The notes below the pieces were generated by a model, which was not told where the DNA came from, ran no database searches, and worked only from the letters and a program-made list of their open reading frames with translations. A program made the translations under genes and the position numbers. From the NCBI GenBank assembly GCA_023630585.1, contig CM042558.1, forward strand, positions 17,209,300 through 17,273,299: a stretch of 64,000 nucleotides of DNA. Reading direction: 5' to 3'. Below are positions 11,388 through 23,824 of this stretch, piece by piece; position 1 is the stretch's first letter, and each line of letters opens with the position of its first letter. This DNA comes from Cranoglanis bouderius (lineage: Eukaryota; Chordata; Actinopteri; Siluriformes; Cranoglanididae).

Positions 11388-12394
11388 ATGTGTGTGTGTG
11401 TGTGTGTGTGTATAAAACTCTCCCATCTGAGCTCTCGGCGCTCCCCGACCACGTGGTGTTATACACCTGTACTGAACACGCTTGTGTTTCTGCACTCGCA
11501 CTCACGCATCAGTACATGTTGCTCATGTATGTGTGTGTACATGTGCATGTTTGAACTTATTTGTACACTTTATATTTGTGTGTGTGTGTAAATATTGCAA
11601 GTGTATGAGTACATGCATGTGCACATATGAACGTGTGAGTGTGTGTGTGTGAGAGAGAGAGTGAGAGAAAATTTGTACATGAACGTGGCTGTGTGTGTGT
11701 GTGTGTGTTCTTGAAAACCTGCATCACATGTTAATCACTTAAAAGATTAAGTAATTTTGCATATTAATGAGCCTCACATCAGCTAAGGAAAACAAACCTC
11801 CTCAAACATATGGCTTCCTGTTCCCTCTGTGTGCTCACTAATTAGATTGTAACGTAATGGGGTTGTTGGCCCTACATAGTGCACTCCATGCCCAGTAGAC
11901 ACCATTTGAGATTCAGCCTGTAATAAATGGCTGTTGAATAACTATATATACCTAATATCACTGTAATATCACTTTCAGGACACAGACTTTGTTCTTTTTT
12001 TTATACTTTTTATTAGAAAATGGCTGTGGAATTAAAATGTCAATAAAGTACGTCATAAATGACATGAATTTTAATTTAGACAAAAATGTACAGGTGAAAA
12101 TATTAGGAACAATTTTAATAATAGACGTAAACATTCAAATCTAGATTCCTTTGCTGTCAAAAATGTAAATACTATAAAAAGCTGAATAGTACTAAACTGC
12201 GAAATAGTTGCGTTAGCGTGTGTGTGTGTGTGTGTGTGCGCGTGTGTGTGTGTCTGTCACTGTGGCCTATATGCAGCTCCTGCTGTTATTAATACTACAG
12301 TTATGAATAACGACCCTGTCTCTACAGCCTGACATACACTCCGGGGAGAGACTGCAGGCTCTGCCTTAAACACACTCGCTGCCATCATTGTTCT

Positions 12395-12470
<76 letters not shown>

Positions 12471-12558
12471 TGCTCATTATCTCTCACATACACACAGACT
12501 ACAGACACACCGACAATAGTGTCGTCCTACTAAAAGCTGTCAGGGGCCTTGGACAGAG

Positions 12559-12595
<37 letters not shown>

Positions 12596-13395
12596 GTGTT
12601 GAGCTGTGAGTTGTGAGAACTGCTATATTTGGACAGTGCTCATCCTGCTGTCCCTTGACTTCCAAAAAGTCTTTTAAAGACAAACTTCCTGCTGAATTCA
12701 CACCCTCTGTATCATCTCTCCATCTCTCTCTCTCGCTCACACACACACACACACGCGCGCTCTCCTCCGCACAGCCGTGCCAACGCAGGGGGATTAAGTG
12801 CAGAAACACACAGAATTAGTGAAGTAGATGTTCTCCCCCGTGTCAGATGGAGGGGCTGATGGTGTTAGTGTGTGTCTGCGTGTGTGTGTTTGTGTGTGTC
12901 TGTGTGTGTGTAAGTGTCAGATTTTCCCTGCTATGGCTCGGTGATTAGCTTTGACGCTCACAACCACGTCCCAGTTCTGTCAAGACCAACAAGAGGCTCA
13001 GTGCAGAGCATGCTGGTGAAACACTCTCCAGCTCATCTCATCTCATATCTATCTCTCTCTCTCTCTCGCTCTCTCACACAAACACACACAGAGATTAAAA
13101 ACATCATAAATAGGCATGCCTCCTACTGAAGTGAGACTATGTGAAATCTGCAAAACACACACACACACACACGTTTGTCTTACTATCCTTGTGAGGACCT
13201 TCCATTGACAATTATTAAACTCATAATTAATTCAGCACCTACATCTAAGCTTAGTAATGAAAAGGAAACATTTTGTCTCTAGCTTTTGTTTAAAATTTGT
13301 TTTGGAAAAAAAAATATTCCTCTGAACATGAGGATTATTTGGTCCCCATCAACATATAAAAACATGTGTACACACACACACACACACACACACCA
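11388..13395. repeat. Dinucleotide-rich intronic block
   Basis: Many (GT)n or (AC)n arrays occur here, including 11388-11411, 11692-11708, 12220-12252, 12398-12468 (about 71 bases of AC), 12562-12591, 12738-12755, 13156-13172 and 13370-13392. Short GA/CT runs lie at 11650-11668 and 13049-13076. The frames across them are Val-Cys or His-Thr repeats and do not represent genes. Confidence 0.85.
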
Positions 13396-14169
13396 TTTCT
13401 GATCCTACAGAAAACCACATAAGACTGCTTAATTCATGTTTTTTTCTGTTTCAGGGAATCTATGTAAAAAAACTGAGTGTAATCCAGTGATCAGTCATAA
13501 TCATTAACATTTGTGTGCACACAGGTAGGGAGAGTCAGGAAAGGATGATCCATAATAATAATAATCTGAAGAACAAACAAGAAACGGAAATGCAAGATAA
13601 GACTTCTCAAAGAAATAAAAGACACAAGAAGAGGCTAAAAACAGACACATTGATTAAAGGCTAAACGCGACAGAGAAACCAGCCAATGACAAAATGGGGC
13701 GGAGACAGGACCAGGAAGCGACAAGAAGGATGTGTCATGCTAAGAGCGCACGCTGTAGATTTGTGACAGTATAGAGTGAATAACATGGGAAATAAAACAG
13801 GACAAACACTAAACTAGACCGTGAGTGACAGTAAGTAGTTTATATTCAGAATAAATGTGTAAAATAAAAATGTACAAAAATGTGCACTGAAGCCCCACAC
13901 ACACACGCACACACACACACACACACGCACTTACGACCATCATGACCGACAGGGATGTAGACCGAGTCCTTCTGGTTAGCTTGAGGCCGTTAACGGAGAT
14001 CATGGTGCGCCGTCACGGTGCATTAGACAAACCTCCAGAGGGAACGAACGAACACACACGCGCGCACACACGCACAAAGGCACACAGCATAATACTTCAA
14101 CAGAGGACAGATAACTCATCATATTTAGCTGATCAATACACTTAATCCACTCTGACAGCCAATCAGAAA

Positions 14170-14660
14170 CTTTTCAGTACCTTCAATTTTAGAAAAATGG
14201 TTCTTCAAGCGTTCCTTAAATGGTTCTTTAGATAGTTATAGGTTCTTAGCTTCCTATACGGGTTCTAGTTTTGGAACCCTTTCTGCTGGAACCCTAGTGG
14301 TTCCCCGTGACAACCAAAGAACGCTCCAGGGTTCTGGTACTGTTGTAATAATGTGTTAAAGCCTTTCATAGCCTTTCATCACTTTTAGGAAATGGTTCAA
14401 GCGTTCCTTAAATGGTTTTGTATACTTATGGGTCCTTTGCTTCCTAAACAGGTTCTAGTTTCTAGTTGCAAGAACCCTACAACAGAGTGTTTCCCTGTAC
14501 AGGACCTTTAAAGGTATCCCCAGAGGAACAACAAAAGAAACATCAAGGCTTCTAAATTTGAACTTCTTTTTATATAAATCATTTATACCAACACACTGCT
14601 GCAGGGTTCCGAGTAAAACCATTAAGGTTTCTAACTAATGAAAAACCAAACAATCCTCAA
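14170..14660. repeat. Duplicated GGTTCT-rich repeat
   Basis: Two related segments (about 14190-14340 and 14380-14520) share AAATGGTTC, AAGCGTTCCTTAAATGGTT, GCTTCCTA and GGTTCTAGTTT. The GGTTCT/AGAACC words recur through the block, a composition I associate with common teleost interspersed repeats. No coding sequence is seen. Confidence 0.6.
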
Positions 14661-14738
14661 GGGTCTTCAAGTATAAAACGTTTATGCACATCAATTTTCT
14701 ATGCTTTTTTGTATGATGCATTTATGCGGAGAACCCCA

Positions 14739-14769
<31 letters not shown>

Positions 14770-15111
14770 CACATGCATGTGCACAAATAACATTTAATTC
14801 AATTCAATGAGAGAAAATTGCGAACATAACCAACGCTCATGCTATAATGTTTCGTTTCATTAATACATTTCTCTCCACTTCCCTGTAATTAGCATGTAAA
14901 TTATAATGCAGTAAAAACTGCGACGTCCTGTTAGCATCACTCGAGACGCTCAGTCGCACTCACCGAGGAAGATTTCCATGTCCTTCAGCTGATCGTTATT
15001 CAACACACGACCTCTTTGTTTATTAGGAGGATTAGATGTTCGGTGAGTGCAATCAAACGGACGAGACTCTTGTCCTAACAAGTCAAAGCAATCGCTCTCG
15101 GATCATGTGTT

Positions 15112-15143
<32 letters not shown>

Positions 15144-15199
15144 GTCACGAAGGCCAGTCGGAGCGTGCTCATTAGTCGTAGGCGGCTGTGATGGCGTGC

Positions 15200-15440
15200 T
15201 GATCGAGAGCCCAGTGTCACCGAACGAGCGGCTTATCAAGCTCCGGCTGCCAGAACCAGCAGAGATTAATGCAGGATAACGATGCTCGGGCCAGAGCGAG
15301 GTCTCCGAGAGCATTTTCAGGCCGGGGCTCCGCTCTCCGGCCCCTCATTAATAACTCGCCGGCTTCAGTAAAGCGCAGTGACACCACCGCTGACCTTCTG
15401 CGCCACACGGAGCCATTAAACAACATCTTCTCTCACTTTA
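15200..15440. promoter_or_regulatory. Candidate conserved non-coding element
   Basis: The block is repeat-free, GC-balanced and contains homeodomain-type cores (AGAGATTAATGCAGG and CCTCATTAATAACTC) plus an E-box-poor GC-rich middle. The overlapping open frames in both strands lack splice signals and similarity. The call rests on texture only. Confidence 0.25.
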
Positions 15441-15699
15441 AAAGCAGTCAGTCAGTCTCCATAAGTGCGAAGATTTTACAGAATCAATCAGCTCATTACA
15501 GGAACTTTTCTCAGCACAGGAGATATGGGGAAGCAAAAAAGGAATAAAAACTCAAGCTTCAGTTCAAAGAAAGATGAGACAAAGTCGTTGGAGCGCCTCC
15601 GGGGCACAAAGCAGTAGTGGCAAGTTCATTCTTTACTCCATCGCTCAGGAGGACAGTGATGTAAAGCGGAGGTGCGCGTGGGGGGGGGGTTTAAGAGAG

Positions 15700-15900
15700 G
15701 CCTTCCAGGGGAAGCGGCTCTGATGTATCGATCCCCGACCGCAGGCACTGTAAATTAACGCCTGCAGAAAAAGCATGAAAATTTAAAGTGTAATTGCTTT
15801 GCACTCTTAATCTGAGCTGGAAGCGATCGATCGGAGCGAGAGGTGGAGGGAGGATCCGCCAGGGCCGGCGAAAGAGCAGCGGAAACAGTAGAACCTCAGT
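15700..15900. promoter_or_regulatory. Candidate conserved non-coding element
   Basis: This is a repeat-free segment with CTGTAAATTAACGCC, AAGTGTAATTGC and CTCTTAATCTGAG words of homeodomain type, set in the large tafa1 intron. Such introns of neural genes often carry enhancers; no direct proof is available here. Confidence 0.25.
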
Positions 15901-16639
15901 CACTCGGACTCAATGAAATTAAATCCAGTCAAGTGTCACGGAGGAGGGTTCTTTTGTCCTCTCAAGACAGTGGGCCGCGTTTATCGAGCTGGATACAGCG
16001 GACTTACCCGTAAATCGTTGATATGAGCGTCTACGCAAGCAATTCATGAAAATCCTGTAATTTCGGGTGTGTGTAAATTTACACGTAAAAAACTAAATAT
16101 AAACCATGACTTAATCAACTTCACATCATATAACTTCACTGCACTTTTATATCTGGAATATACTGTCGAGTTTAAATCGGTACCCATGTAATACACATAT
16201 AAACGGCAGACGGGGCCGGTCTGTCTGAACAGAGCCGTAAGTAAACGTCTCAGCTGATAGAAGATTTAGCGGATGCGTTTTATTATTAATAATATTCAAT
16301 AGTTTTACTGCCATAGAAGTGCGTCAGTAACTTCCACTTCTGCCTTTTAGCCTTTACCTTCATCATTCATTTCATGCTCCCAGCTGTCTGTGCACATGAC
16401 CTTTTATGGGCGTTTGTGGGAGTCACTACATCCGCACGCGAGTACGAAGAATGTCAGTGTTTCCGGAACTTTTCTAAATCCGGCGTCGGATTTTAGTTTA
16501 CGCGACGCAAACATGAAGCAGAGTCACTGTGACCATCCCAAAGTAGATTTTTGTAGAACAGCAAGTCCTACAGTGTTTTATTCCTCATATACAACAGTGG
16601 TTTTCCAACGCTAACAATTTATTTATTTATTTTTAAATG

Positions 16640-16910
16640 ACCTATCGTACTATTTATCCGTTTATAGTTACCTTTAACGTTGCGGAACGTCCACAAAACA
16701 AACCGCAAAGCTTAAACTCCTCTGTCCTGAAGATACAGCTTTACATCTGACTGTTACACTAGAGACTCCTACAATAAAAGTAAATAAATTAACCGAAAAC
16801 TTCAGCGTCTCAATCATCTGCACACGTTTGAACCCGTTTTACGTGGTGCGTCTGCAGTACAAGTCTCAGTGTGAGTTGTGACTATAGGAACGGTAAAATG
16901 TTAGAGGAAG
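16640..16910. repeat. Palindromic dispersed repeat, copy C
   Basis: The copy contains GTTTATAGTTACCTTTAACG, GCGGAACGTCCACAAAACAA, ACAGCTTTACATCTGACTGT and a shortened GAGACTCCT arm. It is truncated compared with copy B. Confidence 0.6.
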
Positions 16911-16975
16911 AGTGATTTACTTTGCAGTCAGATTCAGTGCAATAAGCCGCTGCTACCGGTGGAGACGATGACATC

Positions 16976-17050
16976 ATCAGATTAGATTAGATTCAACTTT
17001 ATTGTCAGTCATTACACATGTATAAATACAAGGTAACGAAATGCAGTATG
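16976..17050 (+). repeat. Fragment of teleost dispersed repeat
   Basis: AGATTAGATTCAACTTTATTG followed by TCATTACACATG and GGTAACGAAATGCAG resembles a 3' tail I recognise from fish retroposons. Only a short portion is present. Confidence 0.4.
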
Positions 17051-17059
17051 ACATCACGC

Positions 17060-19770
17060 GATGTGAATGAAGCTTTCACCCAACACCGTGACCTCATTAC
17101 CCACCCACGCGTTGTGTGTCATTAGGATCAATGTTTAATTACCCAGCCTGTTGTTGTTTCAGGTGTATGTCCGGTGTTCGCGTTACGTCTTTACTTCATG
17201 CTTAGTGACTCGGAACATGAGCATAAATCCACAACTAATCGGACTCATCGACAAGGTGACTTTGTCAGGGCACAGTGACGGAGACTGCAGTGAGCACGGC
17301 GCTCCCAGCAGAGCAGAGCGTCCCCGTGACTTCGGACTCAGTCAGACGTCTCTGCACGGAGTTTACCTTTTCATACTGATCTAGACTCGAACGCAGAACA
17401 CACGATAATAAGAATGTAGGCAGCCGTTGGAAAAACAACAAATTAAATCTAGAAACAATCCAAATCATCCATTCGTCATTATTTATTTCCAAAACGTACC
17501 ACTGTCCTGCTTCCTCGTATCCTTCTGTCCTTGTTTCTCTTTCCACATCTGCAGTTCATTCTGGGTATGAAATAAGGATAAAAATAATACCAAACACATG
17601 CAAAAATCACTCTTCATTTCCCGTTGTAGGCTTTACGACGGTTCACTTGACATTTCTGTAATCAGAGTAAAATGCGTGCTTATCTTTTCTACCATTAGTA
17701 TGCATCTTTCAACTGGCTTTTTTTTAATTGGATCGTGCCCCAGTTAAAAAAAAAAAAAAAAAAAAAAAAGGTTCTAGCGACGCCCCGGTATCAGATATGC
17801 TGTGCATGTTGGTGCTGGAATGAAAACGGGCATTTATTACTGACAGTTTACATAACATTACAGTGTAGTCTCTCAGATCAACTGTGATATATGCATTCAT
17901 ACTAATACCCAGTCCGTACAGGATTTCATGGATTTTTTTTGTGATGGTTGTGGCCTGAAATGTTTTTTGAGTTTTTCAAAATTTAATACCATCAGATTCA
18001 GGGTGGCCAGTTATATTTTAGGGGCGGAACCCATAACTGGTAAAAACCAGTAGTGCCAAGACAACCTTTGGTGCCTGGGTCAATTTTCATTCTCTTTGAC
18101 TTTTCTTTTCAAATTCATTACGGTTCCTTGGGTCTGAAGAATCACACCTGAATGATGAGCAAGAATGATTTTGGAGGACTGTCTTGGCTGGAATGTGAAC
18201 CTCACTCATTCATAACACTTCCTCCACTGCAACCAGTCCAACACCACAGCGCCACAAAGACTGCTGACTGGGCCATACAGCTCTGAAATCCCCGGGAGTC
18301 CTGACCTGCTCCAATAATCCATTTTCTCTCTCGCTCTCTCTCACTCGCTCGCTCTCTGTCTCTTTTGCTTTCTCTCCCTCGCTCTCCTGGGGAACAATGA
18401 CACTACAGAAAACAGGATGATGCGAAGTTGCTGATGTTATGACTTTATGATAGCAGGTGACCCAGAAGGAGGCGGTCTGGTGGCCAGGAAAGTGTTGGAG
18501 GGACACGGAAACAAAGGAACATGGCTCGTCTCCAGGCTTGGAAGGTCACTCCGACTGGATCTGGCTGAGAGCCAGACAGATAATGCTTTTGGCACAGGAG
18601 CACTGACCTCAGGACCCATCTTCTGAACACGCGACTGCCCATCAGAGAGAGAGAGAGCGCGGAAAGTCCATCTGCCAAGATAGGTCAAAGACTACTGCTT
18701 CGGACCACAGAAACGTTTACTCTCGGCTGCGTCGGCACAATCGGGGACTTCAAGCTTTTTAGCTCCTGAGTAACGTCCCGAAGTCTGCTACCGAGACTTT
18801 TGAATTATGTAAGTAAGAAAGCGATTAAACCATTAGGGCAGTAATGCATAATTCATAGACGAGTGCACTAATTGATTTTAGTCATTAACATGGTGTGAAC
18901 GAACGAACGAACGAGTTTGTGGTGTTTGACTTCTCATAATTATCTTCAATATGAGAAGATGAGGAAGAAGCAAAAACAAATCACTGGCAAATGACAGCAG
19001 AAACAAACACAAAGACAAATGACAAATCGGAGCTCAAATTGCGCATCAATCCTGGATGCTAGTCATGTACAGACGCCTCCTCCTCCTCCTCCTCCTCCTC
19101 CCTCAACCAGACATAATAACCTTATTTTAATAACCTGAGTTCTCACCGCTGCTCGTCATGTCACCCATAAACCCTGATCACATGACCACAAGTGTTTGTT
19201 TACTGCACGCATTTTCATCTCACACAGCACAAGCCTCATCGACATCAGCGCGAGACCGTGGGCGTCGTTCATCTTCCACGCAAACACCACCTCATATTTC
19301 ACACCTCTGGCACCGTGGCACACTTTTAATCCGAGTTCTTCTTCCCCATCACTCCAGCTCGCTCTCATTCCCACTGGATTGATTCCTGCTTTTTTTTTTT
19401 TTTTTTCCACCCCCGCATCAGCAGTATTACTTTTTCAATTTCCAATCGCCAATTTCGACATTAAAAGCACTCGAGTATGTGTCCTGCTCAAACTGGTAAT
19501 GAAAAACCTGTTTGCACAAGATATCTTCTCTCAGAGCTGCAAAATAGTAAATATGGAATAAAGCAGCATGTTATGGAGGAGAAGATTTCATCTAGAGTTG
19601 TTGCTTGGTGTTACAAAAAAACATTTTCTCTCTACTGGTTGTTGTATAATGTGATACAGTGGTTTTACTTCATGTCTTAGCAAATACATACTTCAGAAAG
19701 ACAGACAGACCAGGAATGTGCCAGAACAGAATTATTTGAATAATACTTTCGTAATCTCGTAGTATAGTTT
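17060..19770. other. Intronic sequence, no gene seen
   Basis: Mostly unique sequence with an A homopolymer (17747-17769), a CTC-type run at 18325-18380, an AACG run at 18898-18912 and a TCC run at 19077-19101. Several open frames of 60-120 codons overlap each other on both strands and have no supporting signals. Confidence 0.5.
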
Positions 19771-19774
19771 ACAA

Positions 19775-20105
19775 TAATATTGCATTATACCACAGCGCTG
19801 TTGAGTTCTTGAACCTGATTGGTTGGAATTTTCTCTAACAGCGGCTCTGACATTAGTGCAAATCACAGGTTTATATTAATGCCCTTGATCTAATACGTTA
19901 TCGTTTCTACAGTAACAGCTCATTCACAGAGACTTGTAGATCAGACGCTCCACATAAACGTGTGTAAATGTTGATACAGTAACATTGTTGGATGTATGGA
20001 AGGAGTCTCCAGTGTCAGCGCAGTGTATCAGTCAGAGGTAAAGCTTTAACACGGGAAAGTCTTCAAGACAGAGGAGTTTGTTCTTTTAATAAATTTTAAA
20101 AATTG
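19775..20105. repeat. Palindromic dispersed repeat, copy D
   Basis: It starts TTATACCACAGCGCTGTTGA and includes CTGATTGGTTGGAATTTTC, AACAGCGGCTCTGACATTAG, CGCTCCACATAAACG and GGAAGGAGTCTCCAGTGTCAG. This copy gives the best view of the left half of the family. Confidence 0.7.
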
Positions 20106-20144
20106 CAATAGTTGGCAAGTTAACACCTAACGCCTTCTGATGGA

Positions 20145-20200
20145 GGGAGGGGGAGAGAGAGAGAGAGAGAGAGACGGCTGGAGAAATGGTGAGAGAGAGA
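20145..20200. repeat. GA-rich simple repeat
   Basis: A (GA)n run of about 26 bases lies at 20151-20174, flanked by GGA-rich sequence. Confidence 0.8.
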
Positions 20201-20254
20201 GGAAAATACAGAAGGGTGTGAGGTGTGCAGTGGACTGCAGAGTGAAGCATCTTC

Positions 20255-20905
20255 TGTCCATTTCTCCTCCCTCCTCAACATCATCCCCCCATCTCTCCTC
20301 CCTCCTCCTCATCATCCCCCCATCTCTCCTCCCTCAGCATCATCCCTCTCCTCCCTCCTCATCATCCCCCCTCCATCTCTCCTCCCTCATCATCATCCCG
20401 CCATCTCTCCTCCCTCCTCCTCATCCGTCCATCTCTTATCAGCATCATCCCTCCATCTCTCCTCCCTCCTCAGCATCATCCATCCACCTCTCCTCCCTCC
20501 TCAGCATCATCCATCCACCTCTCCTCCCTCCTCAGCATCATCCATCCACCTCTCCTCCCTCCTCAGAATCATCCCTCCATCTCTTCTCAGCATCATCCCT
20601 CCATCTCTCCTCCCTCCTCAGCATCATCCATCCACCTCTCCTCCCTCCTCAGCATCATCCATCCACCTCTCCTCCCTCCTCAGCATCATCCATCCACCTC
20701 TCCTCCCTCCTCAGCATCATCCATCCACCTCTCCTCCCTCCTCAGAATCATCCCTCCATCTCTTCTCAGCATCATCCCTCCACCTCTCCTCCCTCCTCAG
20801 CATCATCCCTCCACCTCTCCCTCCACCTCTCCTCCCTCCACCTCTCCTCCCTCCTTAGAATCATCCCTCCATCTCTCCTCAGCATCATCCCTCCATTTCT
20901 CATGT
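20255..20905. repeat. 31-bp polypyrimidine minisatellite
   Basis: Tandem variants of a CATC/CATCCACCTCTCCTCCCTCC unit. Neighbouring units at 20477 and 20508 are offset by exactly 31 bases, and shorter variants with CTTCTCAG are mixed in. The strand is almost purely pyrimidine, so a long Ser/Pro/His-rich open frame exists in more than one phase. That multi-frame openness marks it as repeat, not coding. Confidence 0.9.
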
Positions 20906-21664
20906 AGGGAGAAGGGGAACATGAAGTGCAGGATGAATAATGGTGAAGTGCTGATGTCTCTGCAGTGGTGATTATCTCTAAACCTGGATGGTATGGACTC
21001 GTTGTTTTCAGATCCTGCAGTGGGATTGAGGAGGGAATTGAGCTGGGTTTGAGAGGTTATGGGCTTTTCAGAGAGGGAGAGAGAAAGAGAGATGGGGAGA
21101 GAGAGAAGCTATTCTTCTTGACCTGGAAAACTCGTATGAAAAGTATATTATTTCAAGATCACTTCAGCCAAAATAAGGTAGCATGAAAAGTGACCCACAC
21201 GAGTGAGAGACAAATTGAAAGGCGATCTTTCATTTATGACAGCGGTGCAACAACGACAAATCAAAATCCGATTATTTTCTGCGAGTTTGTATAAAAGCAC
21301 AGAATGAAATGTTAAGGACTTGGACCAGCTGCTCCGTCTCAGAACCATTAACAGTTTTGGTTAAAGGTGCAGTTTGTAGAGTTTAAAAGTTTCTAGACAT
21401 TTATTAATGATGAATTTTAAACAATACCTTAGAAAAACTGTGAATCTCTATATTGCCATGCACTGGACTGGGCTAGTTTCTGGCTTCTGTTTACATGTTT
21501 TCAGGTCCAGTGTTTTTATTACAGTTGTAAAAAGTGACATACTTCTTATTTAAGGTCCAGGAGAACTAAACAATGTCTGTGACTGCGTTATCATATCATT
21601 TAAGCTCATGATCTTACTCAGGTTGTTGAACTGAAATAAGTTAATATAGAGATGAGAACAAATT

Positions 21665-21794
<130 letters not shown>

Positions 21795-21813
21795 ATAGAT
21801 AGATAGGCATATA

Positions 21814-23280
21814 CAGGTGCATCTCAATAAATTAGAATGTCGTGGAAAAGTTCATTAATTTCAGTAATTCAAATCAAATTGTGAAACTCATGTATTAAAT
21901 AAATTCAATGCCACAGACTGAAGTAGTTTAAGTCTTTGGTTCTTTTAATTGTAATGATTTTGGCTCACATTTAACAAAAACCCACCAATTCACTATCTCA
22001 ACAAATTAGAATATGGTGACATGCCAATCAGCTAATCAACTCAAAACACCTGCAAAGGTTTCCTGAGCCTTCAAAATGGTCTCTCAGTTTGGTTCACTAG
22101 GTAAGCCACAAACATTCATTGCCAAAGAAGCTGGCTGTTCACAGAGTGCTGTATCCAAGCATGTTAACAGAAAGTTGAGTGGAAGGAAAAAGTGTGGAAG
22201 AAAAAGATGCACAACCAACCGAGAGAACCGCAGCCTTATGAGGATTGTCAAGCAAAATCGATTCAAGAATTTGAGTGAACTTCACAAGGAATGGACTGAG
22301 GCTGGGGTCAAGGCATCGAGAGCCACCACACACAGACGTGTCAAGGAATTTGGCTACAGTTGTCGTATTCCTCTTGTTAAGCCACTCCTGAACCACAGAC
22401 AACGTCAGAGGCGTCTTACCTGGGCTAAGGAGAAGAAGAACTGGACTGTTGCCCAGTGGTCCAAAGTCCTCTTTTCAGATGAGAGCAAGTTTTGTATTTC
22501 ATTTGGAAACCAAGGTCCTAGAGTCTGGAGGAAGGGTGGAGAAGCTCATAGCCCAAGTTGCTTAAAGTCTAGTGTTAAGTTTCCACAGTCTGTGATGATT
22601 TGGGGTGCAATGTCATCTGCTGGTGTTGGTCCATTGTGTTTTTTGAAAACCAAAGTCACTGCACCCGTTTACCAAGAAATTTTGGAGCACTTCATGCTTC
22701 CTTCAGCTGACCAGCATTTTGTAGATGCTGATTTCATTTTCCAGCAGGATTTGGCACCTGCCCACACTGCCAAAAGCACCAAAAGTTGGTTAAATGACCA
22801 TGGTGTTGGTGTGCTTGACTGGCCAGCAAACTCCCCAGACCTGAACCCCATAGAGAATCTATGGGGTATTGTCAAGAGGAAAATAAGAAACAGGAGACCA
22901 AAAAATGCAGATGAGCTGAAGGTCACTGTCAAAGAAACCTGGGCTTCCATACCACCTCAGCAGTGCCACAAACTGATCACCTCCATGCCACGCCGAATTG
23001 AGGCAGTAATTAAAGCAAAAGGAGCCCCTACCAAGTATTGAGTACATGTACAGTAAATGAACATACTTTCCAGAAGGCCAACAATTTACTAAAAATGTTT
23101 TTTTTATTGGTCTTATGAAGTATTCTAATTTGTTGAGATTAGAATTAAAAGAACCAAAGACTTAAACTACTTCAGTCTGTGTGCATTGAATTTATTTAAT
23201 ACACGAGTTTCACAATTTGAGTTGAATTACTGAAATAAATGAACTTTTCCACGACATTCTAATTTATTGAGATGCACCTG
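21814..23280 (+). mobile_element. Apparently intact Tc1-like transposon
   Basis: The element is 1467 bp long, flanked by TA at 21812-21813 and 23281-23282. Its inverted repeats start CAGGTGCATCTCAATAAATT and run for about 135 bp with only a few mismatches, ending near TCTTTGGTTCTTTTAATT. An inner inverted word CTCAACAAATTAGAATA appears at about 21998 and again, inverted, at about 23121. One uninterrupted transposase frame lies inside. The element sits in the tafa1 intron in the sense orientation, next to an older Tc1-derived MITE. Confidence 0.96.
22076..23041 (+). CDS. Tc1-like transposase (DD34E), uninterrupted
   Basis: This 321-codon frame encodes the enzyme that excises and reinserts the element by DDE chemistry. 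The N-terminus (GKPQTFIAKEAGCSQSAVSK, residues 9-28) is the first helix-turn-helix, and a GRKKCGRKR basic hinge follows (36-44). A second helix-turn-helix covers about 60-95. The catalytic triad is visible as Asp135 (LFSDESKF), Asp225 (FQQDLAPAH) and Glu260 (NPIEN), with 34 residues between the last two, the classic Tc1 spacing. The C-terminus ends GAPTKY. Many Tc1 transposases are near 340 residues, so the start at ATG 22076 may be about 15-20 residues short, or this family may simply begin here, as the frame has no upstream ATG. No frameshift or stop breaks it. Confidence 0.93.
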   Translation: MVSQFGSLGKPQTFIAKEAGCSQSAVSKHVNRKLSGRKKCGRKRCTTNRENRSLMRIVKQNRFKNLSELHKEWTEAGVKASRATTHRRVKEFGYSCRIPLVKPLLNHRQRQRRLTWAKEKKNWTVAQWSKVLFSDESKFCISFGNQGPRVWRKGGEAHSPSCLKSSVKFPQSVMIWGAMSSAGVGPLCFLKTKVTAPVYQEILEHFMLPSADQHFVDADFIFQQDLAPAHTAKSTKSWLNDHGVGVLDWPANSPDLNPIENLWGIVKRKIRNRRPKNADELKVTVKETWASIPPQQCHKLITSMPRRIEAVIKAKGAPTKY

Positions 23281-23299
23281 TACAGGCTGTGCTGTTAAA

Positions 23300-23824
23300 G
23301 TTTTCATGGTCATATTTTTAATTTTAGATCGTATTATGTATTTACTGAAAATAAAACCCATGCATAAATATGACCTAAAACATCATCAGATTTTCACAGA
23401 AGTCCTAAAAGTAGACAAAGAGAACCCACTTAAACAAATGAGAAAAAAAATATTATACTTCATTTATATTATATATTTATTTATTGAGGTAAATGATATC
23501 TGAGAGTGGCAAAAGTATGTGAACCTCTAGCATTAGCAGTTAATTTGAAGCTGAAATTATAGTCAGGCGTTTACAGTCAGTGGGATGACAGTCAGGTGTG
23601 AGTGAGCGCCCCGTTTTATTTAAAGAACAGGGATCTATCAAAGTCTGATCTTCACTACACGTGTTTGTGGAAGAGTATCATGGTATGAACAAAGGAGATT
23701 TCTGAGGACCAAGTATAATATTTATGTCTCATTTGTTTAATTTGGGTTCTCTTTATCTATTTTTAGGACTTCGTGCAGGAATACAGAAACTTCTAAAGGG
23801 TTCACAAACTTTCGAGCACCACAG
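23300..23824. mobile_element. Internally deleted Tc1 derivative (MITE-like)
   Basis: The right end AAGGGTTCACAAACTTTCGA..CACCACAG meets TA at 23825-23826. The left arm (about 23340-23480) is the inverse of the right arm: both share GTCCTAAAAGTAG/CTATTTTTAGGAC and AAATGAG..TATAATA. The centre is reduced to GTGGCAAAAGTATGTGAACC and remnants of the transposase 5' flank (AAAGAACAGGGATCTATCA). The same family appears at 49180-49923. No coding part remains. Confidence 0.75.

Noticed and set aside
20140..20907. Open frames of 255 and 211 codons
   Set aside because: They follow the 31-base polypyrimidine minisatellite and overlap each other in different phases.
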